From Thermoplasmata archaeon (lineage in GTDB: Archaea > Thermoplasmatota > Thermoplasmata > GCA-020350865): 64,000 nucleotides of DNA. The notes under the pieces are model-generated. The model saw only the letters and a list, made by a program, of their open reading frames with translations, did not search any database and was not told the DNA's origin. This document shows positions 16,668 to 24,691 of the stretch, piece by piece. A program made the position numbers and the translations under genes. Position 1 is the first letter of the stretch. The number at the start of each line of letters is the position of its first letter. The stretch covers positions 2,297,406-2,361,405 of the forward strand of contig CP070751.1 in the NCBI GenBank assembly GCA_020348445.1, written 5' to 3'.

Positions 16668-19604
16668 ATGAGAAAGGAAAAGGTAATAAGACTGTTTTTA
16701 TCTCTAATGACAGCTTTTATTTTGGTGGTAAGTGTGTTTGCAAGCGAAAATACTACATATTATAACGAGATGGATAAGTCCGATGCAGAAAGACTTGAGA
16801 TAATTCAGCCATCTCAACCACAAGTAACACCCCAGCCAGATGAAAGGTTCTTCGAGATGGAAAAGGAAACGATTTTAACACCAACGGAGCATGGTAATGA
16901 CCATGAGGATTTAAAGACTCTAGAAAACAACAAAGTAAATGAAGAATTGATCATTGAAGAAGAAACGAGGATAGAAGAGTCCTACGAATTACTTTCTGCA
17001 GCGCCACCCGGGGGCTCAAGCACTTACGATTACGTTATCATCACCACAAATGATATTGTTGATAATAGTGAAGAACTTGAGCATTTTGTCAATATGAAAG
17101 AAATTGAAGGACATTCTGTAAAAATCGTAACTGAAACAGATTTTGAAGGTCTTACAGGTCAATATCCAAATGATCGAGCCGATAAAATACGAAAGTGGTT
17201 GATCGATAATTATCAAACCATGGGTATTGAGTATGTTTTGTTTGTTGGAGATCCTGATCCTGAAGATTCCAGGGATCCAGGTGATCATGTTGGAGATGTT
17301 CCAATGAAGATGTGTTTTACACAATCCTTTACTCCTTTTAATCCGGGTATTCCAACTGATTTGTACTTTGGAGATCTGGATAGCAATTGGGATTTAGATG
17401 GTGATGGAATTTACTGCGAATTTGATTCAATTCTAAATCCGAGAAGTCCAAATGGGTCAATTCATGAGGATACCTTTTCAATTTTTTGGATTGGGGAAGT
17501 CATGTGTAATTTCAGTACCAATTATACTTTTTGGACGTATAGTGATGATGCGGTAAAGGTCATGCTTGATGGGGAGTACATCATTGATAATTGGACTCCA
17601 CACACACAAACTGTTGATGAAGCAACTCGTTTTATGAATGCTGGAAGACATGATCTGCAAATATTCTATCGTGATGATTATGGTGATGGGATTATTCGAT
17701 TGTATTGGAGAACCGAGGTTGATAAAAATGATCCTTGTTTTTTTAAAAATCAAATTATTCCTTCTTATAACCTTTATGATGAAGGTGGCATTATAGGTGG
17801 ACTTACTGGGTACTACTATGACAACCCTGATTTTACTGATCATAAAATCACTAGGAAGGACCCAGAGGTTGCATTTTTCTGGGGAAGTGGAGATAAGGGA
17901 TTAAATGATCCAGACCATCACACCGAGGTCATTGTTGGAAGAATTCCTGTTTACGATGATGATTACGGGCATCTTGAAAAAATTTTTAGAAAAATCATTG
18001 ATTACGAAACCGATCCAGGTGATATAAGCTGGCGGAAATCTCTTCTTCTTCCAATGGTGCCCATGGATTCCAAAACTCCAAGTTGGGGTCTTGGTGAAGC
18101 ATTAAAGGACAATGTTGCTATTCCAAGCGGTTTTTCCTATTACCGCATTTATGATGAGGATTACGCATCCTCCGGCGGTCCAACTCCCGAAATCTGGCCT
18201 TGTTACTATGATAACACCTACAACGAGTGGAAAAAGGGTTATGGTATGGTTACCTGGCATACCCATGGAAATGAAATAAAAGGTACAAGAGTAATGCATC
18301 TTGATAATATATCACATCTTGATGATTCAAAACCATCATTTACATTTCAAGCATCCTGTCTTAATTCATGTCCAGAGCGAAAAGACAATCTAGCATATTC
18401 ATTGCTCAAACATGGAGGGATTGCAACAGTTTCATCCACAAGAGTATCCACATATACGGGAGGTCATTATACATCATTTTATCCACAGCACGTTATAAAC
18501 CATGATATGGCATATTTCTACACAGGGTATGTCATTTATTATGGAATAAACGCGGGGTCTGCACTAAAAGTTGTTAAGAGTGCACATGATCCAATTGGAG
18601 CGAATACCCTAAGATATGTTCTCTATGGAGACCCAGATTGCTATCTTCTGATTACTAATCCCAATGAACCTCCTGTTGTGGACATAAATGGCCCATATAC
18701 TGGATACGAGGGAAGTTCAATAACATTCGATGCCAGTGGGTCTTATGATCCCGAGGGCGATATCTTAGATTATAGATGGGATTTTGATGACGATGGAATT
18801 TGGGATACAGAATGGTCAGCAAGTCCCACTGTTAATTATACTTGGGGTGATGATTACACAGGAGATGTAAAAGTCGAAGTTCGTGATCAACTTGGGAAAA
18901 CAGGTAATGATACCACTACAGTTAATGTTTATAATTTGGCTCCAGCAATCGAGGATGTTAAAGCCTATATTCTTGTGGACTTCACCCTACGAGCAGCCGG
19001 CGAGAAATATCACAATGTAGAGATGCTCATTTTAGAGGATGGCTCCCAAATCGGATACGCGGAAGTTGTCAGGTATCCTGGAAGCCCGGATGATCAGAGC
19101 AAAACTTTGGTGGATGTGAAATGTAATGTTACCAAGGTCATCTCGGTTAAGGTCTTGTATACTCCCTTAAACGACAAAGTAAACGGTCAGCCCAACGGCG
19201 CCACCCCATGCTGGGTGAACGTCTCTTTTGAAGATGGAGGTTATAATCGCTCTCATCATACCTTCAACGTCAAGCATCCCAATACATGGGAGTGGATAAT
19301 TGGTGTGAATAAATTCTTTTTAAATCATGAGATGACCTTTGAGGCCGATGCCTCTGATGTGGGAAGCGATGATTTGACATTCACCTGGGACTGGGACGAT
19401 GGAACATCTGATACAGTAACCACTTATTACAACGACGTAGCAAATCCAGATCCCTTTCCAAGCCCCGAAGGAACCTATCCCTTCTTGGCAATGGATGTGG
19501 CAAAACATACTTTCACTGTAAGCGGAAGCTACAATGTCGTGCTAACGGTATCGGATGATGATGGTGGTGCATCAGGTGTTGTTTTAACCATTTCCCTGAT
19601 TTAG
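16668..19604 (+). CDS. Secreted gingipain-like C25 cysteine protease with PA14 and PKD domains
   Basis: 978 residues from the ATG at 16668, chosen because AAGGAGGGA lies seven bases before it and a signal peptide follows (VIRLFLSLMTAFILVVSVFAS); the frame is open 40 codons further upstream without support. The C25 fold begins with YDYVIITTNDIVDNSEEL. A PA14-like carbohydrate-binding insert is present (FSIFWIGEVMCNFSTNYTFW to IIRLYWR). The catalytic histidine lies in TWHTHG (~530) and the cysteine in FQASCLNSC (~562), about 33 residues apart as in gingipains. A PKD domain (~665-760), a conserved linker domain and a second PKD-like domain (FTWDWDDGT) follow. It should degrade extracellular protein. 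A paralogue with the same order lies at 31665. Upstream TATA: AAATATAAATATT. Confidence 0.88.
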   Translation: MRKEKVIRLFLSLMTAFILVVSVFASENTTYYNEMDKSDAERLEIIQPSQPQVTPQPDERFFEMEKETILTPTEHGNDHEDLKTLENNKVNEELIIEEETRIEESYELLSAAPPGGSSTYDYVIITTNDIVDNSEELEHFVNMKEIEGHSVKIVTETDFEGLTGQYPNDRADKIRKWLIDNYQTMGIEYVLFVGDPDPEDSRDPGDHVGDVPMKMCFTQSFTPFNPGIPTDLYFGDLDSNWDLDGDGIYCEFDSILNPRSPNGSIHEDTFSIFWIGEVMCNFSTNYTFWTYSDDAVKVMLDGEYIIDNWTPHTQTVDEATRFMNAGRHDLQIFYRDDYGDGIIRLYWRTEVDKNDPCFFKNQIIPSYNLYDEGGIIGGLTGYYYDNPDFTDHKITRKDPEVAFFWGSGDKGLNDPDHHTEVIVGRIPVYDDDYGHLEKIFRKIIDYETDPGDISWRKSLLLPMVPMDSKTPSWGLGEALKDNVAIPSGFSYYRIYDEDYASSGGPTPEIWPCYYDNTYNEWKKGYGMVTWHTHGNEIKGTRVMHLDNISHLDDSKPSFTFQASCLNSCPERKDNLAYSLLKHGGIATVSSTRVSTYTGGHYTSFYPQHVINHDMAYFYTGYVIYYGINAGSALKVVKSAHDPIGANTLRYVLYGDPDCYLLITNPNEPPVVDINGPYTGYEGSSITFDASGSYDPEGDILDYRWDFDDDGIWDTEWSASPTVNYTWGDDYTGDVKVEVRDQLGKTGNDTTTVNVYNLAPAIEDVKAYILVDFTLRAAGEKYHNVEMLILEDGSQIGYAEVVRYPGSPDDQSKTLVDVKCNVTKVISVKVLYTPLNDKVNGQPNGATPCWVNVSFEDGGYNRSHHTFNVKHPNTWEWIIGVNKFFLNHEMTFEADASDVGSDDLTFTWDWDDGTSDTVTTYYNDVANPDPFPSPEGTYPFLAMDVAKHTFTVSGSYNVVLTVSDDDGGASGVVLTISLI

Positions 19605-19773
19605 TAATAATAATCGCCTTTTGATGGGTGGGCACACAAGAAGGTGCAGAAGGGAGATATAATATCTCCAAAAAAAGGGAAAAACACATGCACCACTTCT
19701 TTCGAACACAAAGCATCGGATACATAAAATATAGCTTTTGCCTTTCCTTTAGCAAGAATACAGGTGGAGAACC

Positions 19774-20343
19774 TTGACCAAAAACCACTACCAGATACTG
19801 GGTGTTTCTCGCAGTGCAACACACAAAGAGATCAAATCTGCTTACCGCGCCCTTGCCATAAGATATCATCCAGACGTGACACGCTTGGACAAGGAAAAGG
19901 CCGAGGAATGGTTCAAGCAGATCTCTGAAGCCTACTGGATTCTCAAGGATCCGTATAGGCGCAAGAAATACAACCTTACCCTACCTGCTCCCGCGAAAAA
20001 AACAAAAGTGATTTACGAGAAGCCGCCACCTTGGGAGCTTCAAAAAGAAGAAGATTGGATATGGGACGAGCGCCAGCTACGATACCGCAAGAAACAGACC
20101 AGTGATAATGGCATGTATGTGGCTCGTTCACCCTTCAGTTTTCTAAAAAATGGAAGGATTTATCGCCCCAAGACCCGTTTTGACAGGCTCAAGGAGGACT
20201 TTCAGAAAGATATGCAATCTTTCAGATTTTGGCTGATTAGGAGGGCACGAATTACGCGCTTGAGGTATCGACTGCTTCTTGACTGGCTCAATAAAAGACG
20301 CCTTTACAGCCGGCATTTCAAACACCAAAAAAACAAATCTTAG
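19774..20343 (+). CDS. J-domain (DnaJ-like) protein
   Basis: 189 residues starting at TTG 19774, preceded by AGGTGGA. Residues 4-67 are a J domain: YQILGVSRSATHKEIKSAYRALAIRYHPDV with the essential HPD, and KAEEWFKQISEAYWILKDPYRRKKYN. J domains stimulate the ATPase of Hsp70. The remaining ~120 residues are strongly basic and aromatic (WIWDERQLRYRKKQ, RFWLIRRARITRLRYRLLLDWLNKRRLY) with no Gly/Phe region, zinc centre or substrate-binding domain, so it is not a full DnaJ but a type III J protein. No hsp70 or grpE gene is near; the basic tail may bind nucleic acid or membranes. Confidence 0.85.
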   Translation: MTKNHYQILGVSRSATHKEIKSAYRALAIRYHPDVTRLDKEKAEEWFKQISEAYWILKDPYRRKKYNLTLPAPAKKTKVIYEKPPPWELQKEEDWIWDERQLRYRKKQTSDNGMYVARSPFSFLKNGRIYRPKTRFDRLKEDFQKDMQSFRFWLIRRARITRLRYRLLLDWLNKRRLYSRHFKHQKNKS

Positions 20344-20501
20344 ACAAAATTTACGTAAGAAAACTTTAGACTGGCTATACTTTCTCTTAAAGTCCCGAAT
20401 TCATCAATTAAACATTATATTAGCGCAAATTTTAGACCTTGATAATAGACCCGAAAAATACTTATCCAGTCATTCCATATAGGTCATGATAGGGTGGGAT
20501 T

Positions 20502-23500
20502 ATGTTAACGCATTTTTCAACAAATCTCAATACCAAAGTGTCCGCTATCTTTTGTAGAAAATTTTACATGAAAAGTTTTAAAAAAAAGGAGTATAAGCCC
20601 CTAGAAAGTTACAGTTCAAAAGCAACACTTATTCTTACTTTTTTAATTTTAACATCGGCTTTTTCAGTGAGAATAGGAACTTCTGCATCTACACCATCGG
20701 GTATACGACTTTCATGGACCCAGAATGCCACCAACTCCACAATTGCAATCCTTTGGGAGACAGACAGTGCAGGCAACCCCAACGAGGTTCAGTACGGTCT
20801 CACTTCATCCTGTGAGATCGGCACGACATCTGGCTTCAGCTTTGCAGATTCATGGGGAGTCTATTATACACATCAGGTTGAACTTACAAGCCTCTCTCCA
20901 GACACGAAATATTTCTACAAGGTTTCGGGTGACAGTGGAGAATGGAGCTCAGTATATAACTTCACAACAGCCCCTGATTCATCAATCAACTGGACCTTCT
21001 TGGTTGCAGGTGATTCCAGGAGCAATTATGGTGATTGGGACAGTGTGGTTCAGGCCATGGCTGTGAACACAGAGGCACGTTTGCTCTTCTTCGGAGGCGA
21101 CATAATAAGCGACTTCGATACCCAAAGTCAGTGGTATGAATGGATGATCCCGGCCGAACCCCTTGTCTCTCATGTGCCTTTTATTTCATGTAAGGGCAAT
21201 CACGAGGACGACTCAACCGGAGATCCTTGGGACAATTATCTCAACACTTTCGCATTTCCCGGAAATGAAGATTACTTCTCTTTTGATTATGGAAATGCAC
21301 ATTTCATAGTGCTGAACTCGGAGGACACCACCAATTCCTCACAATTGTCATGGCTGGAAAGCGATCTTCAGGCCGCTTCATCGGACCCGTCGGACCCCTG
21401 GATATTTGTCACTTTCCATAAACCTCCTTATAGTTCGGGAGGACACGGTTCGGATCAGGACACCAGGGACAATTTCGTTCCCCTTTTCAGGGATTACGAT
21501 GTTGATATTGTATTTTCGGGGCACAATCATTTCTATCAGAGAACCTATCCACTTAACTGCTCGAATATTGACTTTCCAGTCATTTCCGATTATGTGAAGA
21601 ATTTCTACTATTATCCCGACCCATTATTTGTAATAGCAGGAAGGGCAGGGGCTGGATCAAGGGAACCGAATAACGACCCAGGCTGGTTCGTTGAAGAAAC
21701 CATGACCTCTGAACTTCACTACATGAAGATCGATGTTTATACCAATGGAAGCGTTCATGCCACTGCAAGATACACCGACAATACCATATTCGATGACTTC
21801 TGGATAATAAAACACGGCACAGCTCCTCCTCGCACTCCACCCCCTCAACCTCCTGAACAGATTCATATCGCCACAACAGGTGATACTACTGAAATGGTTG
21901 TAACGTGGGTGACCCGGGGCTCAACCCCAAATTCCACAGTTGAATACGGGACGTCTTCGGGATTATACGATTATTCAACCCATGGAAGCAACCATACATA
22001 CACTGATGGTGGTTGGGTCGGGCAGATCCATGATGTGGTTCTCACAGGACTTTTACCTGACACAGAGTATTTCTACAGGGTTGGTGATGAATCACTTGGA
22101 TGGAGTTCGGAATTTAACTTCACAACTCCTCCTGATTATCATAAAAATGTATCATTTGCAGCCTATGCTGACCATGGTCAGAGTTCCAATGCTCAAGCCA
22201 CAACTGCCAATATCATAGCAGATTCATCAATTGATCTCATTGTTCATGCTGGTGATCTTTCCTATGCAAACGGCAACCAGCCTGAATGGGACATCTGGTT
22301 CAATCAGATAGAGGAGAACGTTGCAAGAAAACCCTACATGATAGTAGCAGGCAATCATGAATTAGTTTATGATATAAATGCAACTCTTGCGCGATTTAAT
22401 ATGCCCTATTTACAATCAGGATCAGATTCAGAATTTTATTACAGCTTCAATTACTCCATGATTCATTTTGTAGCAATATGTTCTGATGTTGATTACTCTA
22501 TAGGCAGTGAGCAATATAACTGGTTGGTTGATGATTTAGCAGCAGCAGATTCAGATAGAGTTGTTCATCCTTGGATTATAGCATTTTCACATCGACCAAT
22601 GTACAGCTCCAATACCCAACATGGGAGTGATTTATCTTTTAGAAGTGACATAGAACCGTTGCTTGATTTATACAGTGTGGATCTCGCAATTTGGGGACAT
22701 GATCATGCATATGAGAGAACGTATCCAACATATCAGGAGATACCATCAGATACTGATCCGAGACTCTATATCAGCCCCATAGATACGATCCATATGGTGG
22801 CAGGTATGGGGGGTGCCCAGCTTTACACCGGCTGGAATAACCCCCAACCAGATTGGTCGACTTATCGGGAGGCTGATTGGGGTTATGTTAGAGTTACAGT
22901 GGATACGGATGGAAATCTTCATTCTGAATTCATCCGCAACGTTGATGGTAAGGTCCGTGATGAATTCTGGATAGTAAAGGAAGGAGTTATCCCTCCCTTG
23001 CCTCCAATCACCGAGGATATCACATTGATACCAAGAGGTGCTAATTGGCGCTACAATGAAACAGATCCTCAACCTGTAACAAGTCCGAACTGGAACCAGT
23101 CAGGTTACGATGATAGTGGATGGCTAACAGGGGATGCTCCCTTTGGATTTGGTGAATCCGTAACGTATGGAACCGAACTCAATGATAATGATGGAAGCTA
23201 CTACTTCAGAAAGACTTTTGAAATCGAATCGGTGGATGATTTCGTATCCTTGACCCTGTATGTAGCCTCGGATAACGATGCCATGGTCTATCTTAACGGA
23301 ATTTTAGTGGATGATGATTCAGGGGCCAATCATGAATTCGAATACTGGAACCGAGCAGTGGAAATCCCTCTTAGTGCTCTTCAGGAAGGTACCAACATCA
23401 TCGCCGCCTTTGTTTATAACACCGCCGGATCATCAGATGCATACTTTGATCTGAAACTGGAAGGCGAGGTTATTACAGATGATGGAACCACTTTAACTCT

Positions 23501-24680
23501 ACAGCCAGGCTGGAACTTGATTTCCCTTCCCTATATTCAGTACATTGCCGATGTAGACACTGTCTTCTCCTCCATATCAGGATCATATGACTCAGTTCAA
23601 TGTTATGATGCATTCGACAAAAGCGATCCCTGGAAACATGACAATATCCATAAACCATCCAATTTAAATGATCTCAAGATAGCCAATCATACCAAGGGGA
23701 TCTGGATACATATCACTGATTCAGTGGAAGTGCCTTTCGATGTCCCGGGTCATCGGGCCACTGAGGACCAGACAGTTGCACTATATCCCGGGTGGAACCT
23801 GGTCGGTTATCCTTCCTTAATCAGCTGTAATAGAACCGAGGGCCTAAACAATACACTATTTGGAACCCATGTAAACAAGATTATATGGTACAATTCATCC
23901 ACTGGAAAATGGCATAGCATGGGTGAGAACGATTATTTCGAGGTTGGAAGAGGTTACTATATCCACGCTTTAACATACCATGTATGGAAAATGAAATATG
24001 CACATATTCCACGTATACGCATTTCCGTTCCTGCATACTTCTCCCCTGGACCATTATGGGATCAGGCAATCTCTGACGCTCCAGCAACAGCTATCATGAT
24101 CATGAATCCATCAAACGGTCCCGGCTCTTCATTTGATCAAACCATTGCCGATACAGTGGCCCAGGCACAGGATAAGGGAATAAAGGTCCTTGGCTATGTT
24201 TATACTCAATACGGTGGCCGGAATTCAGCTGTCGTCAAGGCAGATATCGACAACTACACCGCTTGGTATAGTGTGGACGGTATATTCGAGGATGAGGTAT
24301 CCAATGATGCAGTTGATTTAGCCTATTATCAAGACTTGGCAAATTACATCAGATCTGGTTCAGGCTCCTTCATCATGCTCAATCCCGGAACAGTTCCCGA
24401 TGAACAGTACATGGATGTGGGGGATGTCGTGGTGGTCTTCGAAGGAACTTACGCCAGTTACGCAGGTGCGAGTTTTCCGTCATGGCTCGATAACTATCCC
24501 CGCACACGATTTTCGCACCTCGTCTATGATACCGCCCTCGCAGATTTTCAAGATGCTTGGTCATTGGCTTTGAACCATACAGTGGGCTATGCCTATATAA
24601 CAGACGACGTTGCACCCAATCCATGGGATACTCTCCCGAGTTATTGGGACCTGGAGGTTGATGCTAGCAATAATTCCTGA
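20502..24680 (+). CDS. Secreted double metallophosphatase with GWN tail and Spherulin-4-like domain
   Basis: 1392 residues; a signal segment lies at ~42-62 (LILTFLILTSAFSV). Two purple-acid-phosphatase-like units stand in tandem, each an FN3-like domain plus a calcineurin-type metallophosphoesterase. Unit 1 has GDSR (~168), GGD (~197), GNHED (~231), FHKPPY and GHNHFYQRTYP (~339). Unit 2 has ADHG (~556), AGD (~583), GNHE (~617), SHRPMY and GHDHAYERTYP (~731). A jelly-roll-like domain (~843-995) is shared with the next gene, then the GWN tail (~1001-1165), then a Spherulin-4-like barrel (~1170-1392: ISVPAYFSPG, GYVYTQYG, VDGIFEDE). It probably hydrolyses extracellular phosphoesters and binds or cuts glycans. 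The ATG at 20502 has AGGGTGGG upstream; ATG 20568 is an alternative. It is 11 bases from the next gene, so probably co-transcribed. Confidence 0.87.
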   Translation: MLTHFSTNLNTKVSAIFCRKFYMKSFKKKEYKPLESYSSKATLILTFLILTSAFSVRIGTSASTPSGIRLSWTQNATNSTIAILWETDSAGNPNEVQYGLTSSCEIGTTSGFSFADSWGVYYTHQVELTSLSPDTKYFYKVSGDSGEWSSVYNFTTAPDSSINWTFLVAGDSRSNYGDWDSVVQAMAVNTEARLLFFGGDIISDFDTQSQWYEWMIPAEPLVSHVPFISCKGNHEDDSTGDPWDNYLNTFAFPGNEDYFSFDYGNAHFIVLNSEDTTNSSQLSWLESDLQAASSDPSDPWIFVTFHKPPYSSGGHGSDQDTRDNFVPLFRDYDVDIVFSGHNHFYQRTYPLNCSNIDFPVISDYVKNFYYYPDPLFVIAGRAGAGSREPNNDPGWFVEETMTSELHYMKIDVYTNGSVHATARYTDNTIFDDFWIIKHGTAPPRTPPPQPPEQIHIATTGDTTEMVVTWVTRGSTPNSTVEYGTSSGLYDYSTHGSNHTYTDGGWVGQIHDVVLTGLLPDTEYFYRVGDESLGWSSEFNFTTPPDYHKNVSFAAYADHGQSSNAQATTANIIADSSIDLIVHAGDLSYANGNQPEWDIWFNQIEENVARKPYMIVAGNHELVYDINATLARFNMPYLQSGSDSEFYYSFNYSMIHFVAICSDVDYSIGSEQYNWLVDDLAAADSDRVVHPWIIAFSHRPMYSSNTQHGSDLSFRSDIEPLLDLYSVDLAIWGHDHAYERTYPTYQEIPSDTDPRLYISPIDTIHMVAGMGGAQLYTGWNNPQPDWSTYREADWGYVRVTVDTDGNLHSEFIRNVDGKVRDEFWIVKEGVIPPLPPITEDITLIPRGANWRYNETDPQPVTSPNWNQSGYDDSGWLTGDAPFGFGESVTYGTELNDNDGSYYFRKTFEIESVDDFVSLTLYVASDNDAMVYLNGILVDDDSGANHEFEYWNRAVEIPLSALQEGTNIIAAFVYNTAGSSDAYFDLKLEGEVITDDGTTLTLQPGWNLISLPYIQYIADVDTVFSSISGSYDSVQCYDAFDKSDPWKHDNIHKPSNLNDLKIANHTKGIWIHITDSVEVPFDVPGHRATEDQTVALYPGWNLVGYPSLISCNRTEGLNNTLFGTHVNKIIWYNSSTGKWHSMGENDYFEVGRGYYIHALTYHVWKMKYAHIPRIRISVPAYFSPGPLWDQAISDAPATAIMIMNPSNGPGSSFDQTIADTVAQAQDKGIKVLGYVYTQYGGRNSAVVKADIDNYTAWYSVDGIFEDEVSNDAVDLAYYQDLANYIRSGSGSFIMLNPGTVPDEQYMDVGDVVVVFEGTYASYAGASFPSWLDNYPRTRFSHLVYDTALADFQDAWSLALNHTVGYAYITDDVAPNPWDTLPSYWDLEVDASNNS

Positions 24681-24691
24681 GGTGTGGTGTT

